Assembly (NCBI GenBank): GCA_017744735.1
Contig: JAGIAR010000004.1
Coordinates: 248,001-312,000, forward strand
DNA from: Novosphingobium sp.
GTDB taxonomy: Bacteria > Pseudomonadota > Alphaproteobacteria > Sphingomonadales > Sphingomonadaceae
Reading direction: 5' to 3'
Length of the DNA stretch: 64,000 nt
Part shown: piece by piece, positions 35,353-43,417 of the stretch
Numbering within the stretch: position 1 is the first letter of the stretch
Layout: every line of letters begins with the position of its first letter
Position numbers and translations under genes: made by a program
Notes under the pieces: model-generated
What the model was told of the DNA's origin: nothing
The model's input: the letters and a program-made list of their open reading frames with translations, nothing else
Databases searched by the model: none

Positions 35353-36147
35353 ATGGTCAAGATCGCCTCGTGGAACATCAATTCGGTGCGGCTGCGCATG
35401 CCGATCGTCGAACGCTTTCTCACCGAGGAAGCGCCCGACGTGCTGTGCCTGCAGGAGATCAAGACGATCGAGGAAGCCTTCCCGCACAAGGCCTTCGATG
35501 CGCTGGGCTACACCCACCGCGCGGTCCATGGGATGAAGGGCTATCACGGGGTTGCGACGGTCAGCCGCATCCCGCTGAAGGAGTTCTCGCGCCACGATTG
35601 GCAGGACAACGGCGAGGCGCGCCACGTGGGCGTCGAGCTGCTCGGGCCGGGCAAGGGGATGATTCTCGAGAACGTCTACGTCCCGGCGGGCGGAGACGAG
35701 CCCGACCGCACGATCAACGTCAAGTTCGGCCAGAAGCTCGACTTTCTCGAACGGATGACCCGCTGGGCCGAGAAGGTCGATCGCCCGACGCTGATCGTCG
35801 GCGACTTCAACATCGCGCCGCTCGAATCGGACGTGTGGAACCACAAGCAGCTGCTCAAGGTCGTCAGCCACACGCCGATCGAGGTCGAAACGCTGCAGCG
35901 CTTCAAGGATGCGCACGGCTGGGTCGACATCGGACGCGAGCACATCGTGGCGCCCGAGCGCTATTACACCTGGTGGAGCTACCGCAACAAGGACCGCCAT
36001 GTCGCCGACCGCGGCAGGCGGCTGGACCACATGTGGGCGTCGCCCGAACTGGCGAAACAGGCCGTGGGCCACAGCGTACTCGAGGCCGCGCGCGACTGGA
36101 CCCAGCCGAGCGACCATGTGCCGCTGGTGACGGAGTTTTCGCTCTGA
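35353..36147 (+). CDS. xth: Exodeoxyribonuclease III
   Basis: ExoIII cuts abasic sites and trims 3' ends in base-excision repair. The 264-residue protein shows the metal and catalytic blocks: WNINSVRLR, the metal glutamate in LCLQEIKT, VYVPAGGDEPD, LIVGDFNIAPLESD, RRLDHMWAS, and the catalytic histidine in QPSDHVPLV. ATG 35353 matches the family start; an earlier frame opening at 35188 runs through the small-RNA region and is not used. ribA follows, its coding frame opening at the ExoIII stop. Confidence 0.95.
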   Translation: MVKIASWNINSVRLRMPIVERFLTEEAPDVLCLQEIKTIEEAFPHKAFDALGYTHRAVHGMKGYHGVATVSRIPLKEFSRHDWQDNGEARHVGVELLGPGKGMILENVYVPAGGDEPDRTINVKFGQKLDFLERMTRWAEKVDRPTLIVGDFNIAPLESDVWNHKQLLKVVSHTPIEVETLQRFKDAHGWVDIGREHIVAPERYYTWWSYRNKDRHVADRGRRLDHMWASPELAKQAVGHSVLEAARDWTQPSDHVPLVTEFSL

Positions 36148-37220
36148 CCGGCAATTCGTCCTCGCCCCCCTCGCCGAGCAGGCGCGCGGCGCAGGGCGTT
36201 GACGCGCTGCGCCACGGCTGGCCGCTGGCGATTGCGGGCGCGCCGCTGCTGCTTCCGGCCGAGACCGGCGTGGCGCCCGGTGCGACCTCGCGCCTGATGC
36301 TGATCTCGGCCGCCCGTGCGGCAACCCTGAAGCTTGCCAACCAGCGCGAAGCGGCCGAACCGCATGCGCCGGTGCTGATCCGCGCCGCCGAGCCGTTCGA
36401 CCTCGGCTCTGCGCGGATAATTGCCGATCCCTCGCTCGACCTGTCGGCACCGCTCAAGGGCCCCTTCGCAGCCGAGCCGCTGGCGTGGCGGGAAGCTGCC
36501 GGAGCCGCGCTCGAACTGGCCCGGATCGCCGGCATCCTCCCGGCGTTCCTGGTCGACCCGGCGCACGCAGACGAAGCCGTTGCGCTGGAACCCGGCGATG
36601 TCGCTGCGCTGGAGGACAACGCTCGGCTGGCGGTCTCGACCCGCGCGCGCCTGCCGGTTTCGGTTAATGAGGACGCGGAGATCGTCGCCTTCCGCAGCGC
36701 CGACGATCTGCGCGAGCATGTCGCGCTGGTGCTCGGCGATCCGGGCGACCGACCGCCCCTGGTGCGACTCCATTCCGAATGCCTGACCGGCGATGTGCTG
36801 GGCAGCCTCAAGTGCGACTGCGGCCCGCAGCTCGACGCCGCGCTCGCCGCGCTGAGCGCCGAAGCGCAGGCGGGCGGCTGGGGGATACTGCTCTATCTCA
36901 GGCAGGAAGGGCGCGGGATCGGGCTGATCAACAAATTGCGCGCCTATCGCCTGCAGGACCAGGGCTTCGACACGCTCGAGGCGAACCGCCGGCTGGGCTT
37001 CCCCGAGGAGGCGCGCGACTTCGCCATCGCCGCCCGGATGCTCACCCTGCTCGGCGCGAACACGATCCGCCTGATGACCAACAATCCGGAAAAGGTCGCG
37101 GCGCTCGAGGGCGCCGGAATCGCGGTGACGGAGCGGGTACCGCACCAGCTCCCGGCCAATCCGCACAACCACCGCTACCTCGCGACCAAACGCGACGCGG
37201 CAGGGCACTTCCTCGCATGA
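36144..37220 (+). CDS. ribA: GTP cyclohydrolase II (riboflavin synthesis)
   Basis: RibA opens GTP to start riboflavin synthesis. The zinc cysteines are in SECLTGDVLGSLKCDCGPQLD (C-x10-C-x-C), followed by LRQEGRGIGLINKLRAY, FAIAARMLTLLGAN and TNNPEKVAALEGAG. An N-terminal domain of about 170 residues precedes the catalytic part, as in other sphingomonads. The start is odd: the conserved-looking SRRAAQGVDALRHGWPLAIAG has no ATG, GTG or TTG before it in frame. The first usable codon is CTG at 36144, which overlaps the xth stop as CTGA. The next standard start, GTG 36270, would cut into that block. Confidence 0.88.
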   Translation: MTGNSSSPPSPSRRAAQGVDALRHGWPLAIAGAPLLLPAETGVAPGATSRLMLISAARAATLKLANQREAAEPHAPVLIRAAEPFDLGSARIIADPSLDLSAPLKGPFAAEPLAWREAAGAALELARIAGILPAFLVDPAHADEAVALEPGDVAALEDNARLAVSTRARLPVSVNEDAEIVAFRSADDLREHVALVLGDPGDRPPLVRLHSECLTGDVLGSLKCDCGPQLDAALAALSAEAQAGGWGILLYLRQEGRGIGLINKLRAYRLQDQGFDTLEANRRLGFPEEARDFAIAARMLTLLGANTIRLMTNNPEKVAALEGAGIAVTERVPHQLPANPHNHRYLATKRDAAGHFLA

Positions 37221-37720
37221 ACGACTATGTCATCCGGGCCGAGCGCGCGGACGACACGGTCGCCATCGCGGCGCTGGTAGCGCTGGCCTTCAAGGGCGCG
37301 CGCCACAGCGACGGCAGCGAGCCGCAGATTGTCGAACGATTGCGCCGGGCCGGTGCGCTGACCGTATCGCTGGTCGCCGAAGAGGGCTGGGACATCCTCG
37401 GCCATGTCGCCTTCTCACCGGTGACGATCGCCGACGGCACCGAAGGCTGGTTCGGGCTCGGCCCGGTCGCGGTCACTCCGGGGCGGCAGCGCGAGGGGAT
37501 TGGCGCGGCGCTGGTCGAGGCAGGCTTGCAGCGCCTGCACGACAACGGCGCTTCGGGCTGCGTCGTGCTGGGCGATCCCGGCTATTACCAGCGCTTCGGC
37601 TTCACGCATGACGCAAGGCTCGCCTACCCGGGCCCGCCGGCGGACTATTTCCAGTGCCTGAAGTTCGACGGACCGGCGCCTTCGGGTACCGTCCGCTATC
37701 ACCCGTCATTCGGCGGATAG
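37217..37720 (+). CDS. GNAT family N-acetyltransferase
   Basis: A 167-residue acetyl-CoA-dependent acetyltransferase of the group resembling YhbS. The acetyl-CoA loop lies in LGPVAVTPGRQREGIGAALV near residue 85, and VVLGDPGYYQRFGFTHD is the typical following block. The substrate is unknown. ATG 37217 overlaps the ribA stop (ATGA), so it ends the xth-ribA transcript. Confidence 0.9.
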   Translation: MNDYVIRAERADDTVAIAALVALAFKGARHSDGSEPQIVERLRRAGALTVSLVAEEGWDILGHVAFSPVTIADGTEGWFGLGPVAVTPGRQREGIGAALVEAGLQRLHDNGASGCVVLGDPGYYQRFGFTHDARLAYPGPPADYFQCLKFDGPAPSGTVRYHPSFGG

Positions 37721-37727
37721 ACCGAGC

Positions 37728-38693
37728 TCAGCGCTTTTCGAAGGGCTTGATGCCAGGGCCGAGCTGGTTCTCGCCGATCGCGAGCTTGTCTCCGGTCCAG
37801 TCGGCGACGAACACCGTGGAACCGGCCTTGGGCGCCAGCCGGGCGTCGTTGCCCACGATCCTCAGCCCGTCCGACGTGTGCCGGCGCTCCTCCGCACCGA
37901 CCGCGATCAGCGCCGAGTGGTTTTCCTTGTCGGTGCCCTGGACGAACCAGTTGTTGCTGATCTGGCCGGTCGAGCCCGCGGGCAGGTCGATCATGTAGTT
38001 GGTGCCGTGGCCGCCGGTATCGTCGAAGCTCGACGAAGCGACATCGACCCGCGTCGCGCGCGCCTTGAGGTAGTGCCCGCCGCGGCCCTGCTCGAACCGG
38101 CTGCGGGTCACGCGCAACTGGCCGTAGTCGCCGACGTAGATCGAATGGGCGCAGCCGCCGCCGCCTTCGCAGGTTCCGAGCCGGGTGAAAGTGGACTTGT
38201 CGATCACGATCCGCCCATTGGGATCCTCGGCGGTGAGGATGCCCTGCTGGCTGTCGCGGAACCAGCTCTGCGCGACGGTAAGATTGCCGTGCTCCAGGCG
38301 GATGCCGGCCCCGTTGAAATCGGGCACCTGCATGTTCTGGAACACGAGGCCGGAGACGCTGGCCGACTTGCCGCGCAGCACCAGCGCCGCCTTGCCTTCG
38401 CAGGTCACCCCGTCGAACACCGCCTTGCCCGGCTGGGCGGCGAGATAGGTCACGTCGCCGGCGGTCTGCACCGCGCAGTCGGAATGGAGCCCTGCGGAGA
38501 TCGCGATCGAGCCCTTGCCCCCGCCGATCGCGTCGACCGCCTGCTGCAGGCTGGCGTAGCTGCGCCCGCTTTCAACCACCGTGTAGGGCGCGTCCCCGCC
38601 GGCGGCCGCGAGCGGCGTGTCCGAAGTGACGATCGCGGCGGCGGTACAGGCAAGCCACGGAGCGGCGAGCAGGATGCGGGTGCGCGTGTTCAT
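37728..38693 (-). CDS. Exported right-handed parallel beta-helix protein
   Basis: The 321-residue protein has a signal peptide (MNTRTRILLAAPWLACTAAA). The remainder repeats short turns with hydrophobic and asparagine/glycine positions (for example FQNMQVPDFNGAGIRLEHGNLTVAQSWF and ISNNWFVQGTDKENHSALI), the pattern of pectate-lyase-like beta-helices. Two cysteine-rich spots (GTCEGGGGC) may form a disulphide. It may bind or cut polysaccharide, but no catalytic set is clear. It converges on the GNAT gene with 7 bases between. Confidence 0.82.
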   Translation of the reverse strand: MNTRTRILLAAPWLACTAAAIVTSDTPLAAAGGDAPYTVVESGRSYASLQQAVDAIGGGKGSIAISAGLHSDCAVQTAGDVTYLAAQPGKAVFDGVTCEGKAALVLRGKSASVSGLVFQNMQVPDFNGAGIRLEHGNLTVAQSWFRDSQQGILTAEDPNGRIVIDKSTFTRLGTCEGGGGCAHSIYVGDYGQLRVTRSRFEQGRGGHYLKARATRVDVASSSFDDTGGHGTNYMIDLPAGSTGQISNNWFVQGTDKENHSALIAVGAEERRHTSDGLRIVGNDARLAPKAGSTVFVADWTGDKLAIGENQLGPGIKPFEKR

Positions 38694-38754
38694 GCGCGCG
38701 GGAATAGCAGGACAGGGTTAAGGAGCGGCTAACCTCGTCAGCCCCGCGCGAACG

Positions 38755-39021
38755 TCAGTCCTCGCCCCACCGCCAGCGCCACCCGCCCCGCGCGTGCCGT
38801 TGGGCAATGACGACCAGCCAGCAAGTCGCGAGCACGAGCACTGTCATCGCAATGATCAGCACAGCGACACCGGCAAGCGGCGCCAGCGTAGTGGCGAACA
38901 CGATCGCCAGATACATGCCGAGGACGGCCCAGCCCCGCCATGCGATCGGCAGTCCGGCGCCGTAGCCGTAGCGCTTGGGCACAGACCAGTCGCCCTCTTC
39001 GAACAGCCCGTGGAACATCAT
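38755..39021 (-). CDS. Small membrane protein, third gene of the SPFH operon
   Basis: The 88-residue product begins MMFHGLFEEGDWSVPKRYG. It has two adjoining hydrophobic stretches (about 30-48 and 50-72), so it likely forms a membrane hairpin, and ends in a basic tryptophan-rich tail (RHARGGWRWRWGED). Its start overlaps the ribbon-helix-helix gene stop by ATGA. I do not recognise the family. Co-translation with the DNA-binding protein and an SPFH protein suggests a shared envelope role. Confidence 0.75.
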   Translation of the reverse strand: MMFHGLFEEGDWSVPKRYGYGAGLPIAWRGWAVLGMYLAIVFATTLAPLAGVAVLIIAMTVLVLATCWLVVIAQRHARGGWRWRWGED

Positions 39022-39227
39022 TCCTTCTCCGCTCGGTTTTTCTGGGGCGGACGCCCGCGTTTCGGCGCTTCGCTCACCGCCACCTTTACCCCGCGCCTGG
39101 CCAGCGCCTCGCGCAGCAGCATCTCTACCTCGGCGTTCACCGAGCGGAGATCCTGCGCGGCCAGGCGCTCGATCGCCGCATGGAGCGCCGGATCGAGCCG
39201 CAGGGGAAAGGCTTTCTTGGCGGGCAT
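39018..39227 (-). CDS. Ribbon-helix-helix (Arc-like) DNA-binding protein
   Basis: At 69 residues, the N-terminal FPLRLDPALHAAIERLAAQDLRSVNAEVEMLLREAL reads as a ribbon-helix-helix fold: a short basic beta strand, helix A, and the SVNAEVE turn into helix B. The C-terminal tail is basic and disordered. Such dimers bind small palindromes. The palindrome ATGATATCAT in this operon's promoter is a candidate operator. No toxin gene lies next to it, so an antitoxin role is not supported. Confidence 0.82.
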   Translation of the reverse strand: MPAKKAFPLRLDPALHAAIERLAAQDLRSVNAEVEMLLREALARRGVKVAVSEAPKRGRPPQKNRAEKE

Positions 39228-39236
39228 CGGGTCGCG

Positions 39237-40148
39237 TTACTGATAGAGCGTGCCCGTGTTGACGACCGGCTGGGTGTCGCGCTCCCCGCACAGCACCACC
39301 ATCAAGTTCGAGACCATCGCCGCCCGGCGCTCGTCGTCGAGTTCCACCACGTTCTTCTCGCTGAGCTGGTTGAGCGCCATTTCGACCATCGTCACCGCCC
39401 CTTCCACCAGCTTCTTGCGCGCGGCGATCACCGCCTCGGCCTGCTGGCGCCGCAGCATCGCGCCGGCGATCTCGGGCGCATAGGCCAGGTGGGTGATCCC
39501 GCATTCGTCGACCGTGATGCCGGCGACGGCGAGCCGCTGGTTGATCTCGGTCCGCAGTTCGGCATTCACCTCGTCGTGGCTGCCGCGCAGGGTGGTCTCC
39601 TGGTGCTCGATGTCGTCATAGGGATAGCGCGATCCGATCGCGCGCACCGCGGCTTCGATCTGGACGTTGACGAAGGCTTTGTAGTCATCGACGTCGAACA
39701 CCGCCTGCGCAGTATCGACCACCCGCCATACCACCTGCGCCGCCATCTCGATCGGATTGCCGCGCAGATCGTTGACCTTGATCCGCTCCGAAATGAGGTT
39801 GTTCGCGCGCAGCGAGATCTTGGTGCGGCCCATCCAAGGCCAGATCCAGCGCAGCCCGGTGCTGCGGTCGGTTCCGCGGTAGGCGCCGAACAAGGTGATC
39901 GCGGCACCCTGGTTGGGCTGGAGATTGAACAGGCCCCCCAGCATCACCAGGCTGGCGAGCAACAGCAGCACCGCCGCCGCGATCCAAGGCAGCGGCATCC
40001 GCCCGCCCTCCGCGGCGCCGATCGCACCGAGGACGCCGGCACCCGCCAGCACGAGCAACACCAACGCCGCCAGCAGCGCGACATAGCCGCTGAAATTGAC
40101 CGCCGCCCGTTCGCGGCTCACGGTCATGGCATGCGTGACATCCGACAT
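39237..40148 (-). CDS. SPFH/band-7 domain membrane protein
   Basis: A 303-residue stomatin/prohibitin-type scaffold. ATG 40148 has a GGGAGA ribosome site. Two adjoining membrane segments (about 20-45 and 55-75) are followed by the SPFH domain ([76 protein letters not shown]). A helical region rich in alanine and glutamate then runs to a non-charged tail. Such proteins oligomerise in membrane microdomains and regulate proteases or stress responses. It heads a three-gene operon with 9 bases before the next gene. Confidence 0.9.
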   Translation of the reverse strand: MSDVTHAMTVSRERAAVNFSGYVALLAALVLLVLAGAGVLGAIGAAEGGRMPLPWIAAAVLLLLASLVMLGGLFNLQPNQGAAITLFGAYRGTDRSTGLRWIWPWMGRTKISLRANNLISERIKVNDLRGNPIEMAAQVVWRVVDTAQAVFDVDDYKAFVNVQIEAAVRAIGSRYPYDDIEHQETTLRGSHDEVNAELRTEINQRLAVAGITVDECGITHLAYAPEIAGAMLRRQQAEAVIAARKKLVEGAVTMVEMALNQLSEKNVVELDDERRAAMVSNLMVVLCGERDTQPVVNTGTLYQ

Positions 40149-40163
40149 CGCGAATCTCCCCTT

Positions 40164-40183
40164 TGATATAATGATGATATCAT
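40164..40183 (-). promoter_or_regulatory. Operator-like palindrome over the -10 box of the SPFH operon
   Basis: ATGATATCAT (40174-40183) is a perfect palindrome that covers most of the -10 box. TGATAT also occurs 11 bases away at 40164-40169, in the same orientation as in the palindrome, giving a second half-site one helix turn on. A regulator bound here would block the promoter; the operon's own ribbon-helix-helix protein is the natural candidate. Confidence 0.5.
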
Positions 40184-40207
40184 ATTTATTGCCGAAGATG
40201 CGGTCAA
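40179..40207 (-). promoter_or_regulatory. Promoter of the SPFH operon
   Basis: On the minus strand TTGACC (40207-40202) is followed after exactly 17 bases by TATGAT (40184-40179), 31 bases before the ATG at 40148. The surroundings are strikingly AT-rich for this genome. This is the best sigma-70-type match in the window. Confidence 0.7.
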
Positions 40208-40326
40208 ACGGAATCGAAGTGCGGGGAAATCGGCCCAAGGCGGGTTCCCATCGGCGAAGCCCGCGGTTAGGTTCCGCCGCAATCGGGGAATGCTCCTCCC
40301 GCAATCCGAACCTGAAGAGGAAGCCC

Positions 40327-40605
40327 ATGAAGAAGCTCGCCTATATTGCCCTCGCCACCTTCGGCGCGCTGGCCCTGTCCGGCTGCGGCAGTTCCGACAG
40401 CGCCTCGAGCGATGCGACCGCCGACGATGTGGAAGTGCCCGCGGACGAAGCCATGGCCGCCGCCGGCACCGCGACGCCGGTCGCCGATCCGAGCGCGACC
40501 GAGGATGCGACCCAGTCCGCCGCCGAGGATGCCGGCAACGCCGCCGCGGCCGCCGCCGCCGACGTCGAAGCGGCCGCCGCCGAATCCGAAGCGCCCGCGC
40601 AGTAA
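40327..40605 (+). CDS. Small alanine-rich lipoprotein
   Basis: The 92-residue precursor has a lipoprotein signal with lipobox LSGC (cysteine 20). The mature part is acidic, low-complexity and alanine-rich (AGNAAAAAAADVEAAAAESEAP), without a recognisable fold. GAGGAAG precedes the ATG. It would be a membrane-anchored, largely disordered protein. A second, shorter lipoprotein gene begins 5 bases after its stop. Confidence 0.75.
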   Translation: MKKLAYIALATFGALALSGCGSSDSASSDATADDVEVPADEAMAAAGTATPVADPSATEDATQSAAEDAGNAAAAAAADVEAAAAESEAPAQ

Positions 40606-40610
40606 GCGCG

Positions 40611-40823
40611 ATGCGCCACGGCGCCCTGCTGGCATTGCCGCTCGTGCTGGCGCTGGCGGCCTGCGGCAAGAAAGACACCGATCCAGGGCCGGGCGGAGTG
40701 ACCGTGGCCGAGGCCAAGGCGCTCGACGAAGCCGCAGCGATGATCGATGCGCGCAAGCCCCCGTCCGGCGCGCTGGATGAGGATCCGGCAAGCGCCGCCC
40801 CGTCCTCGGCCGCCGGCGATTAG
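40611..40823 (+). CDS. Small lipoprotein, 70 residues
   Basis: The product begins MRHGALLALPLVLALAACGKKD, with lipobox LAAC (cysteine 18) and a short mature part rich in alanine, aspartate and proline. Lysines directly after the cysteine and absence of aspartate at +2 favour the outer membrane by the Lol rule. No fold or function is apparent. It sits between another lipoprotein and a MaoC-type gene that starts 7 bases later, all likely in one transcript. Confidence 0.68.
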   Translation: MRHGALLALPLVLALAACGKKDTDPGPGGVTVAEAKALDEAAAMIDARKPPSGALDEDPASAAPSSAAGD

Positions 40824-40830
40824 GCCTTCG

Positions 40831-41682
40831 ATGGGCGATCCGCGCGACTGGATCGGGCGCGAAGAGCGCGTGCGCGACGCGCTGGGCGTTCCGCTGGCGC
40901 ACCGTTGGCTCGCCACGCTCGACCTGCCGCAACGCGATGAGGGCGCGATGCCACAGGGTATCCACTGGTGCCTGGGCGTGCCGGAGGTTCCAGGCGCGCG
41001 CATCGGACCCGACGGCCATCCCTTGCGCGACGGAGCGCCCGACGCGTTCCTGCCGCCAATCGCGGCCCCGCGGCGGATGTGGGCGGGAAGCGCACTGAGC
41101 TTCCTTCGCCCGCTTGCGATCGGGGCCGAAGTAGCGCGAACCAGCCGGATCGAGGCGATCGAGGAAAAGATCGGCGGCAGCGGCAGGCTGACCTTCGTGA
41201 CCCTGCACCACGAAACCGCAGCCGACGGGCAGCCGGCGGTTATCGAACGGCAGACGCTGGTCTATCGCGACGCCCCCCCGCCGGGCACTCCGCCCGCGCC
41301 ACCCCCGCCGGGCGACGCGCGGTTCGACGGCGCCGCGTGGGACCTGGTGGAACGCCTCGTGCCCGATTTGCCGCTATTGTTCCGCTATTCGGCGCTCACC
41401 TTCAACACCCACCGGATCCATTACGATACCGACTACGTCCGCGGGGTCGAGAATTATCGCGGCCCGGTGGTCCATGGCCCGCTGATGGCGACCCTGCTGC
41501 TGCAACTCGCGGCCAGGGCCTTCGGCGACAATGCGCTGCAGCGCTTCTCTTTCCGCGGGCTGAGTCCCGCGGTGGCGGACGAGGAACTGGTCTTCGGGCT
41601 GCGCGGCCCCGCCGACGCCATCGAACTGGGGGTGTTCGCCGCCGACGGGCGCGCAATCATGCGAGCGGACGCGGGCTGTTAG
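40831..41682 (+). CDS. MaoC/FAS1-like double-hotdog dehydratase
   Basis: A 283-residue protein of the mesaconyl-C4-CoA hydratase-like group. The N-terminal half (RRMWAGSALSFLRPLAIGAEV) is a FAS1-like hotdog lacking the catalytic pair. The C-terminal half has RYSALTFNTHRIHYDTDYVRG, with the active-site asparagine/histidine region of hydratase 2 enzymes, and VVHGPLMATLLLQLAAR. It probably hydrates or dehydrates an acyl-CoA in the cytoplasm. ATG 40831 is 7 bases after the lipoprotein stop. It converges on the polyphosphate kinase gene. Confidence 0.85.
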   Translation: MGDPRDWIGREERVRDALGVPLAHRWLATLDLPQRDEGAMPQGIHWCLGVPEVPGARIGPDGHPLRDGAPDAFLPPIAAPRRMWAGSALSFLRPLAIGAEVARTSRIEAIEEKIGGSGRLTFVTLHHETAADGQPAVIERQTLVYRDAPPPGTPPAPPPPGDARFDGAAWDLVERLVPDLPLLFRYSALTFNTHRIHYDTDYVRGVENYRGPVVHGPLMATLLLQLAARAFGDNALQRFSFRGLSPAVADEELVFGLRGPADAIELGVFAADGRAIMRADAGC

Positions 41683-41707
41683 GACCGCCGGGCGCGGGCC
41701 GCCGGGG

Positions 41708-42484
41708 CTAGCCTTCGAAGGGCGGCAGCGGCTTGAGCACCCCGAAAGTTTCCTTCTCGGGCTTGCGGCCGAGCGGCTCAAACGTGGGCATCGCGGGTTC
41801 CTGCCGGTCTTCGGGCAGCCGGTCGAGGAAGTTGCGCAGCAGCGTCAGCCGGCCGCGTTTCTGGTCGTTGAAATCGACCAGGGTCCAAGGCGCATGGGCG
41901 GTGTGGCTCGCTTCGAGCATCGCTTCGCGCGCCGCGCTGTAGGCATCGTATTTGTGCCGCGCGGCGAGATCCATCGGTGAGAGCTTCCAGCGCTTGAGCG
42001 GGTCTTCGAACCGTTCGGCGAGCCGTTCTTCCTGTTCCTTCTGGTCGCAGGTCAGCCAGTATTTGAACAGCAGGATCCCGTCGTCGACGAGCTGCTGCTC
42101 GAACACCGGCACCTGCTTGAGAAAGGTCTGCACCTGCCGCTCGGTGGCAAAGCCCATCACCTTCTCGACCCCGGCACGATTGTACCAGCTGCGGTCGAAC
42201 AGCGCGATTTCGCCCGCGCTGGGAAGATGGCAGACATAGCGCTGGAAATACCATTCGCCCGTCTCGCGCTCGGTCGGCTTGCCGAGCGCTACGGTGCGGC
42301 ACTGGCGTGGATTGAGCGGGTCGGACAGCGCCTTGATCGCCCCGCCCTTGCCGGCCGCGTCGCGGCCTTCGAAGATCACCACCACCCGGGCGCCGGTGTC
42401 CGCGACCCAGCGGGCCATCGCGACCAGCTCGATCTCCATCGGCTTGAGCAGATCCTTGTAGTCGTCGCCGTCGAGATGTCCCAT
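41708..42484 (-). CDS. ppk2: Polyphosphate kinase 2 family protein
   Basis: PPK2 enzymes move phosphate between polyphosphate and nucleotides, often making GTP or ATP. The 258-residue single-domain protein has Walker A in FEGRDAAGKGGAIKAL near residue 40, the lid region NPRQCRTVALGKPTERE, Walker B in ALFDRSWYNRAGVE near residue 97, and LFKYWLTCDQKEQEERL. This is the class I layout that favours nucleoside diphosphates. It stands alone on its strand, 62 bases before uppP. Confidence 0.93.
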   Translation of the reverse strand: MGHLDGDDYKDLLKPMEIELVAMARWVADTGARVVVIFEGRDAAGKGGAIKALSDPLNPRQCRTVALGKPTERETGEWYFQRYVCHLPSAGEIALFDRSWYNRAGVEKVMGFATERQVQTFLKQVPVFEQQLVDDGILLFKYWLTCDQKEQEERLAERFEDPLKRWKLSPMDLAARHKYDAYSAAREAMLEASHTAHAPWTLVDFNDQKRGRLTLLRNFLDRLPEDRQEPAMPTFEPLGRKPEKETFGVLKPLPPFEG

Positions 42485-42546
42485 CGCGCGAGACTGCCCC
42501 GAAACGCCCGCCCTGTCAGCCCGTTATCGCGCCTGCGCGCGCAGCA

Positions 42547-43356
42547 TCAGGCCCACAGCCACCACAGCGCGACCCCGCCGAGCAGGATGCGGTAGATCGC
42601 GAAAGGCGCGAAGCCGTGGCGGCTGATGTAGGCGACAAAGGCCTTGATCACGACCAGCGCGACCACGAAGGACACCACCGAGCCGACCGCGAATTCGGGC
42701 AGGCCCACCGGACCGCCACCCGCCGCCAGCTCGTGCCGGTGATCCCACAATTGCTTCGCGGTGGCACCGAACATCGTCGGCACCGCGAGGAAGAAGCTGA
42801 ATTCGGCGGCGGTCTTGCGGTTCACCCCCATTGCGAGCGCGCCCATGATCGTCGCGCCCGAGCGCGAGACCCCCGGGATCATCGCGATGCACTGCATGAA
42901 ACCGATCGCCAGCGCCTTGCCGAAAGGCATGTGCCCGACGTGCTCGTACGAACCCTGTCTGGCGATCCGCTCGATCGCGAGGATCGCGATCCCGCCCACG
43001 ACCAGCGCCCAGGCAACCACGATCGGGGTCTCGAGCAGCGTGTCGATATGGCTCTTCAGCAGCACCCCCAATACCGCCGCGGGCAGGAATCCGATCAGCA
43101 CGTTGGCGATGAAGCGCCGCGATTCCCTATCGCCGTTCAGCGCGCCAGCCAGTACCTCCATGAAGGTGCGCCAGTAGAGCACCACCACCGCCAGGATCGC
43201 CGGCAGCTGGATCACGATGTTGAACACTTCCCACTGCGCGGGCTTGTAGCCGAACAGCTCGGTCGCAAGGATCAGGTGACCGGTGGAGGAGACCGGGATG
43301 AACTCGGTCAGGCCTTCGACGATGCCCAGCAGCAGGGCGGTGATGATGGGGTCCAT
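42547..43356 (-). CDS. uppP: Undecaprenyl-diphosphate phosphatase
   Basis: UppP (BacA) recycles the lipid carrier of peptidoglycan and polysaccharide synthesis and gives bacitracin resistance when abundant. The 269-residue protein has seven to eight membrane segments and both catalytic blocks: EGLTEFIPVSSTGHLIL near residue 14 and IPGVSRSGATIMGAL near residue 160. A GTG at 43359 directly before the ATG is an alternative start. The gene has the polymerase-type O-ligase and glycosyltransferase of the same carrier chemistry some 8 kb to its right. Confidence 0.95.
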   Translation of the reverse strand: MDPIITALLLGIVEGLTEFIPVSSTGHLILATELFGYKPAQWEVFNIVIQLPAILAVVVLYWRTFMEVLAGALNGDRESRRFIANVLIGFLPAAVLGVLLKSHIDTLLETPIVVAWALVVGGIAILAIERIARQGSYEHVGHMPFGKALAIGFMQCIAMIPGVSRSGATIMGALAMGVNRKTAAEFSFFLAVPTMFGATAKQLWDHRHELAAGGGPVGLPEFAVGSVVSFVVALVVIKAFVAYISRHGFAPFAIYRILLGGVALWWLWA

Positions 43357-43417
43357 CACCGCGTGATGGCAGGCGGGCGGAGCACGTCAAGCACGCCCCG
43401 CCCGCACCATCGCATTA

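Noticed and set aside
39018..39227. Toxin-antitoxin pair with the ribbon-helix-helix protein as antitoxin
   Set aside because: The neighbours are an SPFH membrane protein and a membrane hairpin protein; no RelE, Fic, PIN, HicA or similar toxin frame is adjacent.
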